A DNA stretch of 64,000 bases from assembly GCF_002775205.1 (NCBI RefSeq), contig NC_036445.1, positions 1,446,802-1,510,801 of the forward strand, read 5' to 3'. The notes below the pieces were generated by a model that worked only from the letters and a program-made list of their open reading frames with translations, was not told where the DNA came from and searched no databases. A program made the translations under genes and the position numbers. This document shows positions 52,936-64,000 of the stretch, piece by piece; positions within the stretch are counted from its first letter, which is position 1; each line of letters starts with the position of its first letter. The stretch comes from Xiphophorus maculatus. Lineage: Eukaryota; Chordata; Actinopteri; Cyprinodontiformes; Poeciliidae.

Positions 52936-53893
52936 GAACTTGGTAAAACACATTAAACCAACACCAGTAGAGGGCGTAGTTGCTAAATTCAGTTCCTCTC
53001 ATCTTTCTCCTGACTCTCAGACCTTGATTTCCAAAGAAAATGTCAAATTCACTATCATTTTAGAGGAGGTTTTTGGTCAACTATTAAGCAGTCATGTCCT
53101 TTTTCTCCTTAGTCCAGAGTGTAAGATGAATCTGGCAGCGTCTCTGACTCTGCATTGTCTTGAACCGGTCTGTGTGGTGGTTCTTCAGCACTGACTCCAC
53201 CCACAGGTAACATTTGTGAATCACCTTTTAAACTTTTGAATTAGCTGTGTTTCACAATCCTCTGAGAACTGCAGATACCCCGACTTGCTTGTACAACATC
53301 ATGATTGGTATCAGCCTCTTGATGTTGACGTCATGTACAGGTCACAACAAGCCCGTAACATAATAATAGTTTTAAACTGTTAAATACCTTTTAGTTGGCA
53401 TTGATTTCATATCAAGTCAAGTTTATTTGTGTAGCACATTTCAGCAACAAAGAAGTTAAAAGTGATTTTCACAAATACAAAAAAGACTTAAAATCAATTC
53501 TCAAGCAATAAATTAAAATTTTCTGAACTGAATTTGATGATTTAATTTATTGTAAGACATTATCAATACTGAACGGTATAATATTTGATGTATATTAGTA
53601 AAACATATCACTTTTTAAAGTTTTTTGGCCACATACAAATATCTGTATGTTTATTTTGTCCTGGGATTTTTGACTGACATTTGTGACCCCGTCAAAATAC
53701 AAGAGGGTACAACATTTAGAGAGAATAAATACCCTGGAAGATTTTATGATTTTTATCTCATTTATATTCCTACTCCAGTCATGTGATTATCTGACAGCCA
53801 CCCAGTGCATGTTGCGCAACCAGTATGTAGCCACTCTGCTGATAGACTTGGGGTTGTTTTCTTGGCCTTCTTGCCAAACTGTCTCACTATTCC

Positions 53894-54094
53894 TTGAAAT
53901 GCGTTCGTCGCGCAGCCATTTCCCGGTTAAACACGCCTCCATCCTCAGCAGCGAGCCAAGCAGCAGCTCCGACGGTGCCGGGCGCTCCGGGTGAAAGAGC
54001 AGAAAACTGCACTTTTAGTGAAAAACAAACCCTGATCCCTGATGTGTGGAGGAAAAGCACCGAGGGATCCATCGCTCTGACTAAAATTCCTCAG
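53894..54094 (+). other. tnfrsf1a: tnfrsf1a first exon (5' leader or in-frame extension)
   Basis: GC-rich exon ending 'aaaattcctcag' before a strong donor gtaagt (54095). It splices to 56147. An ATG at 53894 opens 67 codons without a stop that continue in frame through 12 more codons to the start codon I chose at 56183. The encoded stretch is Ala/Pro-rich and lacks signal-peptide character, so I treat it as leader. The true transcription start is unknown. Confidence 0.55.
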
Positions 54095-56182
54095 GTAAGT
54101 CACAGTAAAATATTTCTGCACGTTTGTGGGAACAGCGATTCATATCATGAAGGTGCAGTGGGCGTAATGTGGTGCCTGAACCGAAACTATAGGGAAAACA
54201 GTTATAATTCTTGCATATTTAGATATTCCCAGCGGACTTCGGGTTTGTGCGAGTACTTTTAATGTGGCAGTCTAAAAGGTTTGGGAGTTGTTGTTGTTTT
54301 TATGATAAAGTTTGTACCACAGTCTGAAGTTTGCGCGGCGCGACAGGGAAGTGACGGCTGCCAAACCGTGGCGCAGAAGTGACATCTACTGTAAAACGTT
54401 TTATCTCTGTAGCCCTAAAACAAACATTTTAAGTAAAAATCTACGAAGAATTTACAGTATAAGCACTTACGTGGTTAAAAATAACAATTGAGTTAACTTT
54501 AAATTGAATTTGTTTTATAACTTTTGAGTTTTGTTGCGCCTGATTCTCAATTTAAAAAAAAAAAAAAAAAAAACACCTCAGACTTATCAGATCCAGTGTT
54601 TTGTCATCAGCTTTGATTTGGTTTGCGTGTTTCCTGTGTTTCTAGAGAAAATAATAATCAGTACTTAAAGTAGACTGAGCTGATTCTTTGACTAATCCCA
54701 CATAAAAATGACACGTAAGGTATAATAATGAGTAAATAAGGGGTTTAATCCACAACAGTTGAAAACCCTGAAATGACTCTTTTTGGACTTTTTACAGTTC
54801 TTAATATCTACATCCACTTGAGATCAAATGGTGCAACAAATAACCAAATTGTCGATTAAAACAAAATCTACAGGGACCAAAAAGTGGGTTGATATAATGT
54901 GAGCTCTGATAGGCACAGCTCCTCATTTTAAGGCATAACATTTACTTTCCTCACATTCTGGATTTTGTCTTATCAGATGCTTCAGGTGCTGAAAGGATTG
55001 TTAGGAAATCATTATTTTTGAACCGAGGATGCGTTAAAAGATCATAAAGAATGATTATCTTTCCTGTCGTAGGTAATACTGCAGCATCCTCATTGTGTAT
55101 AAATCCAGATTAGTTCATGCTAGTGGATGGGAACACCTGGACCAAACTATTGTGGGCTTCTACAATCTGAAAAAAGTCAAAAGGTCACACAGGTTTATGA
55201 AGACGCTTTTTAATGAAGCTTTTCCCCTTTGCATTGGATAATTATTTACAAAGAACCCAAAGATTATTTACAAGAAAAATGGATGCTGGAGTGCAGCAGC
55301 AATAATCTGTTGCACACACTGATTATTTTTTATTTAAGGCATTTCTGATATAGAAACAATGTAGTGCTAAAAACAAAAATATTACAACAGTTTTAGTTGA
55401 TTTTTTTTTTTTTACTTTGTCTTTATCAGGTAGAAACTCTGGAAATGTTTTAAAGGTTCTGCTCCCAGTACACATGACCATCATGGACTCTTAGTTTTTG
55501 TTACTGAGAACCAACTATGCTGGGTTTGTGCTAAGTGAAGATGACAATAGAGTTATATTTATTTTTAAAAATAAAAAATAAATCTTAAAACTTTTTAGAC
55601 TACCCCTTAACTACCGGGATCATTTTTAGCCAGACTCACCTGAAAGTTTGTTGTAATTTTAACATTCAAAACAAGGTCTTAGAAATGTAACCAAATATAA
55701 AACACCATAAAGTCAACATTTAATGCTTTTCTGTTTTAAATGAGGCGAATTTCTCAGTGTACAGTAATATGTTTGCACTGATAAAAGCTTTCTTAAGAAT
55801 GAATTGGCCTGAGGCCAGACAGCCTGTAACAGTGAGTGGGAGGGTGAATGTTTGTAGGAAGAAGGCGATTCTGGGGGGTTGATGGTTACCAGACGTTTAC
55901 TCACTCAGCATTCAAGCACAGATGAAAAAGCAACATGAATAAGAAGCAGATCATGAGTTCAATCCGAGGCACAAAAAGAGACTTTTGATGTGGTTTATGC
56001 AACAAAACAGATGTTTTTGCACTGATTCCTGGCAATGTAAAATATTCCAGTGAAATTTCACAGAGCAAATGGCTTTTCTGTAATTCTTTTAAAGCATAAA
56101 GCACAGTTTGGATCGAAAGTGTCACTCACAGACTGTTTTCTTTCAGGTGGTCTCCAATGGATTGAATTTAATCCATAGAAAT

Positions 56183-59100
56183 ATGGAGGGAATAGGAAAC
56201 CATGGAAGACGTATCTTCACCTTCCTGCTCCTAATGGTGAGAACGGCTCCAGGTTCATAAAACATAGAAAGTTACTCTTTTGTGGAATTTACTGTTTGCA
56301 AATTTATGCTTGTTATTTGTTCTTTGTTTTAGCTAATGAGCAGTGGTGTGTTGACGGCAGAGAAGCAATGTGAATCCTGGTACTATGAAACGGATGGAAT
56401 ATGTTGCAATAAATGCCATGCTGGTACAATAACCCTACGATGATTCAGGCAAATGAAGAAAAAAATCTTATGGTGTCATTTTAGGGTTTTTAACTGGATT
56501 TGTTTTGTTTTTTTGTTTGTTTTTTCAGGTTTTAAACTGGTAGAAAAATGTACTAGCAATCAAATAAGTCGCTGCACACCTTGTGGTGATGGTGAATTCT
56601 CAGACCAGATAAACTTCAGTTCTACCTGCAGAAGATGCAAAAGGTGCAAAGGTAAAGCAACATTAGCTTTTTCTAACACGATGCGTGTGAATTGTGTTCA
56701 GCAGTAGTTAAATTGACTCTCATTTTAATCACGTTTGCTTTTTTACAGAATCAAAGAATGAAGAACAGGTATCACCATGTCAAAGAGATAGCAACACTAA
56801 GTGTCAATGCAAAAAAGGCTACTATAAACATAACATTGATTCAGAAACATACGACTGCGTCGAATGTAAAAAATGTGGACCTAATGAGACCTTAACACAC
56901 CCATGTGAGTCTTAACATCTTATTGAATTATAAATTAATCTTTCACTCAGTCGAGGCTTTTATCTTAACCCTTTTTAAATAAATACTTGTGCTCCACAGG
57001 TACACGTGAAACAGACACTGTGTGTGATTGCAAGGAGAACTATTTCAGAGAGAAGGGCAAGTGTGAGCCCTGCAGCCGGTACGTCAGCCATGTTTTACGT
57101 TGGCGCTCTTCGTTCCCATCTCTCTGCTTCTGATGGGATTTTTTTGTTAACACATTCATTTGGGGAAGTTGTTTTGTAGAATTGAAACTTGCATCTCACG
57201 TCCGACTTTGTTCAACATTTCCATTTGTTGGCAATACAGGAGAAGTTATGACACACTGAAAGTTGCTCACTGGCATTTTTCAAGCCCTTAAAAAGAGCTC
57301 GGTATTTAAATGGAAATTTAACAAAAAAACAAAACAGATATTTGAAAAAACAAAAATATGAAGTGTTTACATTCACTGTTTCTTTGGAGCTTTTATGTTA
57401 ATTATCGAATAATATGTCTAAGCAGAACTCAAATCACATTCAGGGAATTTAACCTCATGAGCTCTACAGATGTTTTCTGTCCATTTCCTACCAAACTGGT
57501 AGAGCTTTATTTGGCGTTCATTTATGCCTGATGGTATCTTTCAAAGAGTACATGCAGAGTTACAGAGCGGACGCTGTAAAAGCAAGTCAGCCTTTATGTT
57601 AATCACTTCCTATGAAGACGTGCTACTTCCCCTCCGTGTTCTCAAACATCCTCTTTGTTCTTCACAGTTGTTCTCTGAAGTGCGTACAACACTGTACAAC
57701 TCCTGTTCAGACAAAAGGTAAGCGCTAACACAGCCACCAACAACAACCACACAGTCCCTCTAAGAGCAGCAGGGTTTCCAAACTTCACACTGAGAAACGT
57801 TTTCTTCTCCTTTTTAGCTTCTGGGACAATGACTTTTAAAGTTTGAAAAATTTCCAGAAAACTACTCTTGAAAATGTTAGATCCTAGTTTTCACTCCTTT
57901 GTAAAGAAAACTGCATTCTCAGATGAGGCAGTAGTTGTGACAGTAGTGTTTGGTGGTGGGGCAGTTCTCCTTTTCTGTAGTTTCTGTCAACATCAGCAAA
58001 CCTGTGACACAGACAGTCACTGCTGGTAACCTTATACAATACAAAGCATTCACATCCCTTGACCTTTTCGTGCTGTGTCTCATGATAGCCACAAACCTCA
58101 CTGCGTTGCTTTGGGATTTTACTGTGAGAACACAAAACACAAAATGGCACTGAATGTTTTCCTTTTTTTAAATTGAGCTCGAAAAACTGGCATACATTTA
58201 TGTGTATTCAGCCCCTTCTACTCTGATATCCCTAAATAAAGCTAACTGCAACCAACTGTGTGCAGTTTAATCTCTCTGTAACAACATCTGGTCTCTGGAG
58301 GCCTCTGAGGTTTGTTAGAGAGCAAACATAAAAACCAATAAACACAGCAGAGGTGTTGGGGTTAAAGTTGTGGAGAGGTTTTAAGCAGAATTAGGTTATA
58401 AAACAATGTCTGATGGATTACTTTTCAATCCGCCATCTGAAAATGGAAACAGAATAACAATACTGCAAGACACAGATGTCCACCTGAACTGACAGACCAG
58501 GCAATAAGGCTAAAAATTAGAGAAGTAGCCCAAAGCTCTGGAGGAGCTGCAGAGATTCACAGTTCAGGTGAGAGAATCTGTTGACAGGACATCTATTCAC
58601 CATGAGCTCAACAAATCAAGAAGAGAGGCAAGATGAAAGCCACTGTTGAGAGAGTCTAATGGCTGTGGCATGGTGGTGGCAGTATTATGCTGTGAAGATG
58701 TTTTTCACTAATAGGAGTCACGAAGTTGGTCAGAGTTGGTAGAAACATGCATAAGCTAAATATACTGCTATCTTGAAAGAAAACCTGCAAAAGTGGAGCT
58801 TCCCCTAAAAACAGGAAAACAATCAGAGCGTATTTGTGTGTCAGTATGACCTAGTCAAAGTAAGAGATCTGTAGCACGACTTGATTACAGAGGCTGTCCA
58901 TCCAATCTCTCTGGGGTTGAGATGTTTTGCTAAGAAGAATGAACAAATATTTCAGTCTCTGGATGTGCCAAGCTGCTGAAATTAAAACAAAATAAATAAA
59001 TATACATTGCATCTTTAAGATTTATATTTGTAAAGCAATGTCATTTTCCTTTCTCTTCACAAGTGCATTGGTCTATCACTTAAATATGAACAGTTCTGTG

Positions 59101-60032
59101 GTTATTGGTACATTCACAAGAGTAGTAATGATGTTAAAAATCCACAAAAGATCTAATTGTATTCACCAAAAATGCAATTTAAAGAAAGAATTCAGCAATC
59201 AGATACAACAAAGTAAAATATTTCATGTTTTTTGACGAATAATCTCTGGCTCTTTCTCAAGGTCCTGCCCATCATCATCCACAGTTTATGAATATGATCA
59301 TCGGATTTGCAGTTCTGGTTGTTTTGCTGGTTTTGGGGATTTTAATCACCTTCATAGCCACAAAGCGGTCATTCAATAAAAAGATGCTGAGTCTGTCCTC
59401 CAAATCATCTGTCCAGCAAACGGAGCAAAGCCAGGTATCCTGACTGCCCTGTGTGTGGCTACTTTGTTCAGTTTTATGTGCGTATATGATTAGTAATACT
59501 TGTTTTCTTGTCTGCTAGGATTTCCTGGTGAGTATTAATGAGCCTTCAGTGGAAACCAGTCTGGAGGACGCTACCGAAACCTCTTTTGGTGAGCAGGAGT
59601 TATCCAAGCTGCCTGACTGTGTCCCGATGAGTAAGTCTATTACTGCATCTGTTGATTCAACTCATAAAAAAACAGAAAGGAAAAAAAAAAACCAACTGTG
59701 CTGACTCTTTATCTTTTCCCCCCCGTTCTGCAGTCACCGACTTCATCTACTCAGTACTGGATCTGGTTCCCTTGCAGCAGATGAAGCAGCTGGTTCGCTC
59801 TCTCGGTGTAACGGACACAGAGATCGAGCAAGCAGAGATGGATAACAGGTACTGCCGGGAGGCTCACTACCAGATGCTGCGGGTCTGGGCCCAGAGGGCG
59901 CCGCGGACAGTCGGAGGGGGAAAGAGTGAAACTGTACACCGGCAGGTTTTGGAGGAGCTCTTAAGCAAACTGAGGCAGCTTCACCTGAGCCGAGCAGCCG
60001 AGGAACTGGAGACAAAGTATGCCATTCAGTGA
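56183..60032 (+). CDS. tnfrsf1a: TNF receptor superfamily member 1A (death receptor, 378 aa)
   Basis: Type I receptor for TNF that recruits TRADD/FADD-type adaptors through its death domain and drives NF-kB or cell-death signalling. Coding exons: 56183-56236, 56333-56423, 56529-56651, 56749-56904, 57000-57078, 57668-57717, 59262-59434, 59519-59630, 59734-60032; 1137 nt, frame closed. Start chosen because MEGIGNHGRR is followed by a hydrophobic signal core. Four cysteine repeats: GICCNKCHAG, CRRCKRCK, CVECKKC, CEPCSRCSLKC. Membrane segment about 194-218, then only about 60 residues before the death domain (283-372), which holds VLDLVPLQQMKQLVRSLG, TEIEQAEMDN and YQMLRVWAQR. Human TNFRSF1A is 455 aa; the difference is mostly a shorter linker. 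Intron 6 contains a Tc1-like element. Confidence 0.93.
58036..58960 (+). mobile_element. Degraded Tc1/mariner-like transposon
   Basis: Begins with the terminal text 'aaagcattcacatcccttga' and 'gggattttactgtgagaaca'. Plus-strand transposase remnants run in order: 'ttgtggagaggttttaagca' (second helix region), 'actgacagaccaggcaataa' (linker), and 'catggtggtggcagtattat' (HGGGSIM region). Many indels and stops; inactive. In tnfrsf1a intron 6. Confidence 0.75.
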
Positions 60033-60534
60033 TGTAATCCCTGCCAACCTGGATTAAAAAAAAAGAAAAGCTTACAGAACCAAGTATTGTTCACTTAGAA
60101 ACCCTGCAGAATGTGGATTAAAGTGGACACGGTGCTAAAACCAAAGTTTTATTTCACCAGCAAGACTGAGAGCTTTCCCTGGGATCCTCCACACCATTCA
60201 CTATGCCAGCAAAGAATCAAACGGGACTCAAGCAAATGGACCAAACAAATGCAGCTTTATCAAGAACTGTTTTTAATATGAATGTTTTTATATTTACTTA
60301 GATGTAGATGAGAAGTGCAACACAGATTCCCTTTGTCATCTGTGAAGATTTAAAGTACTTGAGAAACATCTGACTCTGCTCAGTTAAAACTAACATGATC
60401 CTCCATTTATATCTGTGGTTAAAATTCAGATTTTATGTCCTGAAAGTTCGAAATCTGACTGAAAGTTCCAGATAATTTATTTCTGAGCATGTTATGCATT
60501 CGACTTGAAGAAAAGTTGAACCAACGGAGGTTCA

Positions 60535-60540
60535 AATAAA
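60535..60540 (+). terminator. tnfrsf1a: tnfrsf1a proximal polyadenylation signal AATAAA
   Basis: AATAAA about 500 bases after the stop codon; an A-rich stretch follows rather than a clear GT-rich element. Confidence 0.45.
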
Positions 60541-61784
60541 CAAAAAAGTAAAACATCTGACTTTAAATCAGAAGAAAAAACTGATTTGTGGTTTTCCTGG
60601 CTAAGATATTTTGGGGCTTGAAAACTGTGGTTATCTTCTCATCTACTGACTTACTGTTGCCACTTTAGAACAAAATCAAGAAATATTAATTTCATTTAAC
60701 ATTTTAAGCTTTAGAGACTCCTTGTGTTTTTTAACGGAAGCAAAACAATGCCATTAAGTTTAGTTTTAAACTGAAAACATTTCCATAATAATTTTTGAGT
60801 TACCTTAAAAATCTAAACGTTTACCAGGTTTTATTGCGTTAATGCAGGAGAGAGTAGACAGAGAAAACTGGTAATCAACACTTTGGTAGTAGAATGATGT
60901 TTGAGATTTCATTTAAAGTGACCAGTTTCTGATGAATTGAGGATTTAAATTGGTCCAATTCTGAGTTTATGTTAGTTTTGCACCTTTCCAGCTACTTTTT
61001 GAAAGAATATCGTTTCTGTACATGTTGTGCAGTTAGACGATTCAGCCAACTAGCCTGAAGTAGAAACAGGAAATTGCCACAAAATATTTGGTTTAACAAA
61101 GGCTTTTGTTTAAAAATCAAACCTTTTGATTGGTGCTTGTTCAGAAGTTAAACAGATTTTATTTTTAAACTAATTTTACAAAAAATGGACTCAACTAAGT
61201 CTGCACTTGTTTTATTGTGATTATATTGTTGGTCGTTTCATGCAGGAGTTTCACAGTAGAGAAGTTTTATATCTCTGAAATATATAAAGCATTTTTTACA
61301 GAGCTTTATTATTTTTATTATTAAGAGTTTAATAGATTGTAATTGCTGTGTCATTTCACTGAGGTCTGCTAAGCTACATTTTTTTATAACTATTACACAT
61401 TTTCACTGTTGTAACTGAACTTAAACATGCAGATAAAATGTGGTCTGGTTAGATTAAAGCTTGTCATATTTTCATAGCAGTTCCCTGTTGTGCTGGAGTA
61501 GAAAAAAAAAGTCAGATCTGCTTTGTTGGAAACAATGAAGCCGGGGAAGTGTTTTGTTCCTCCTAAGCGTAGAACAACTCTGCTGTGTATTGCAGGCTTT
61601 TCACCGCCTCAGTAGCATTCTTCTAAGCCCCAATCATGCAAGCATTATCCGTGACACGCCTTATCTCAAGTCTGTTTCAGTTTTTATACTCATGCCATCC
61701 TTGGAGACGAGCTTGGAACAGAAGAAGTGTAACTCTAAAAGCACTTTTATGTTGCTTGACACTGTATTATTCGTTTGGGTTTTG

Positions 61785-61790
61785 AATAAA
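61785..61790 (+). terminator. tnfrsf1a: tnfrsf1a distal polyadenylation signal AATAAA
   Basis: AATAAA followed by 'ggtgttgtgaattttttgca', a good GT/T-rich downstream element, about 1.75 kb after the stop. The space between holds no other gene, so a long 3' UTR is plausible. Confidence 0.55.
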
Positions 61791-62374
61791 GGTGTTGTGA
61801 ATTTTTTGCATGACTGAGTTGTGTTTGAGACTCATCTGAGGGTGCGTGTGGTGTCGGGGGGAGAAAAAGGGGAAGAAAATATTTGAGGATGTGTATTTAA
61901 CTGCAGGCTTTCTGCCAATTTGCATTCCAGCATGATAACTTTAACACTCGGTCACATATTTAACCATAATAGATATAACAAAAAGATTTTTGTCCCTCAT
62001 GACAGACTGTGATTTTTTATTTTTCCTCTTCCTGTTTCTACATTCTTGCAGTTAAATTCCCCTTTTTTAAAACATGGTAAACATCCTCTACAGTTTTTTT
62101 TAATGATTTGAGTGAAAAGAAATTTTCATTGACATGGAACAACAATTGATCATCGTCAAACAAATTAGCCCCCACCTAAGCACTCTGCGCCTGCGACACA
62201 TTAACCAGGCCCAAGCACTGATTTGTTGGCTGCAGAAATCCAGTTGTTCCCGTCGGGCCAGTTGCTGACGGCCGATGCGCAGGTGAAAGGAAGAAAGGGA
62301 GGGACTGATCGGGCCAGAGAGGCATGAGAGGAGGAGAAAACCAACAGAAACCGAAGATGACTGCGTGAAGCAAA

Positions 62375-62394
62375 ATGGATCCAACCAAGCCCAG
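62375..62394 (+). CDS. Possible first coding exon of a further gene (MDPTKP...)
   Basis: After a GC-richer, purine-rich leader (about 62190-62374) an ATG gives the codons M-D-P-T-K-P plus two bases, ending at a good donor gtaaaa (62395). The setting looks like a promoter-proximal first exon. No continuing exon could be found to 64000, so the product is unknown. Human neighbours of TNFRSF1A include PLEKHG6 and SCNN1A, but nothing here identifies either. Confidence 0.3.
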
Positions 62395-64000
62395 GTAAAA
62401 AGCTGAGATTTCTTTGTTTATTAGGAGAAAACGATTTTAAAAAGGGTCCTTATGAGGTTATTTTCTTCATATCAACCCACAGTCCTGTTGGTGTTTTAGT
62501 CTAGAAACATCAACTTGTCTTCTGGATTTGGTGAATTGTTTACAGAAACTTTAAAAAGCTCAACAAACCTGCATTAATGGAGCTTTATTAATGACTTAAA
62601 GTTTCAAATCTACAGTAGCGATATAGTCCAGATGTTTTCAGAGAGTTTGACAGTCACCAGGTTGCTGCACCTGTTCACCTGTTCATATTATGATGAAGGC
62701 ATTTGAGTCAATCCCTCGAAGTTTGACAGCATAGCAGCAGCTGATTAGTGCGGTGTACGTGTCTCCATTATGTCTTCTGGTAAGAGTCTCTTTACTTCTC
62801 ATGCTGTACAAAAATCAGCATAAATACCACATGAGCACCTTGTTTGAAAAGTATTAATTGTCTTATTTGTGATTTGCTGTATTGAGTTTCCTTGTTATAA
62901 AAGCACTTATTTTGCAGAAATAGTTTACTAAAATACAGCGAGCTAAAGAAAATGCCTCACTATGGAACTGGATCTGGAGCTCCTGATGTGAATATGATGT
63001 TAATTGCTGATTTAAAAAAAGTCTTACTTGGTTGGAGATGCAAAACAGTGTGTGAGTTATTTCCTCTCTTTCTAGGACAGATTGTTATCTCTGTGCGCTA
63101 CTTCTGTTTTCATGTTCCAGCGTTTTCTGCTTCATTTTACATGTAATTCTCCCATCGGACAGTAAAATGGTACTTTTAAAATGTGAATCCTCTTATTTTT
63201 GCTGGTTTCTAGAAACTTACAGGATACAATATGTATCCTTTAAAATGTTTCTCATTGAGTGGTACATTATTTGAACTCAAGCTCACAAGCTAATGTTCAC
63301 CAGACATCTACTTACAGTCACAGCTGCACCCACAGGGGTTTCCTTGGAAAGTGTAGCTGATTAAACATAAAGTTTTAAACAGACATCCTGTAGGATCTGT
63401 CTGCATTCATGAGAAATGAATCACCATTTGCCAAAACAGCTATTTTATTGGTTTATTAAAAACTCCTGCATATGTTCCAGACTTCTTGTAGGTTGTCTGG
63501 CTGAGTCACGTTACCAATTTGCCCAAGCCAAGCCTTGAAGTTTCATCTGAATGCATTTAGACTAAACTAGCTGAATAATTTCACGCCTTGTCAAGTCGAG
63601 TCTGATACGAACCTGCGTTAATTTGTCCCGGCGTGGGAACTGCAGATAGCCTAGGCATTAGACGGTGCCATTGTTAATGAAACAGAACAGTGGTGTTTTT
63701 TAATATGTCGTCCAGTGACGTGACAATCACATATGGCTTTATTAGGGTACAGAAAGTTATAAACAGTTATCTCTGGGTACACAAATTAGATTGGGTCAGT
63801 TTAGTGATATAATGTCTCTGTGTGGATGGTGCACAAAGTAGCAACAAAATCAGACTCAAATATCTGACTATGTTCCTCAAGAGGAAACACAACAGTCACA
63901 TAGTAAAGCCAAAACATCAGAGCAAAGATACAGGCATTAGTATGTTCAGCATTATGTAAAATGTATTTTTGACTATTTGTTTTTAATTAGGCATAAAAAG
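62395..64000. other. Right flank, nothing recognised
   Basis: AT-rich sequence, possibly intron 1 of the putative gene starting at 62375. No exon or clear repeat seen. Confidence 0.4.

Larger units (their letters stand above)
52140..53290 (-). mobile_element. Mariner/Tc1-type transposon remnant split by two later insertions
   Basis: Left piece about 52140-52440 holds 'tttgcattagttactgcatc', 'aatgcagcatggcatgg' and 'aggaagtccaggtttttt'. Right piece about 52936-53290 holds 'ttaaaccaacaccag', 'gaccttgatttccaaag' and 'ttcttcagcactgactccac'. These occur in the same order in a fish mariner/Tc1-type family I know, whose transposase lies on the opposite strand. The element is decayed and interrupted by 52446-52740 and 52784-52935. 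Confidence 0.65.

Noticed and set aside
59743-60015. Minus-strand frame over the tnfrsf1a last exon
   Set aside because: Antisense shadow of the death-domain exon.

Overview
The window is nuclear DNA of a ray-finned fish, most likely a spiny-rayed teleost. The genes are vertebrate and intron-rich, with small introns. The spaces between exons hold typical fish repeats: Tc1/mariner remnants, short terminal-inverted-repeat elements, a tRNA-derived SINE and LINE 3' tails. The species cannot be named from the sequence. I rebuilt gene models by hand from GT-AG junctions, reading-frame closure and remembered family sequences; no alignment was run.

Layout. 1-4860: repeat-rich space with no gene seen. 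4864-10335: gapdh (+), a non-coding first exon and 11 coding exons, 333 aa. About 11900-24049: iffo1 (+), 9 coding exons, 620 aa, with a long repeat-bearing intron 1; its 3' region may run to about 27.9 kb. 29654-36690: an ltbr-like TNF receptor (+), 325 aa, with a TRAF-type tail motif. 36720-37300: two tandem repeats lying between two convergent 3' ends. 44800-37654: a cd27-like TNF receptor (-), 235 aa, with a PVQE motif next to a cysteine cluster. 44.9-53.8 kb: gene-poor, with repeats and a nested transposon. 53894-61800: tnfrsf1a (+), four cysteine-rich domains, one membrane segment and a C-terminal death domain, 378 aa. 62375-62394: possible first coding exon of a further gene. The rest is empty to my eye.

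How the genes fit together. LTBR, CD27, TNFRSF1A, GAPDH and IFFO1 all lie close together on human 12p13, so this is the fish counterpart of that block, in a changed order and without the human intervening genes. The three receptors are tumour necrosis factor superfamily receptors. Two are predicted to signal through TRAFs (ltbr, cd27) and one through a death domain (tnfrsf1a). They form a + / - / + cluster: ltbr and cd27 converge, cd27 and tnfrsf1a diverge.

I found no retrovirus-like or other capsid-bearing element, CRISPR array, operon or structural RNA gene. No wholly new system is evident. The points most worth a second look are the tandem array between ltbr and cd27, the cysteine-rich TRAF tail of cd27, the reduced ltbr ectodomain, a possible in-frame N-terminal extension of tnfrsf1a, a perfect 34-bp palindrome in a cd27 intron, a nested transposon, and a degenerate repeated block behind iffo1.
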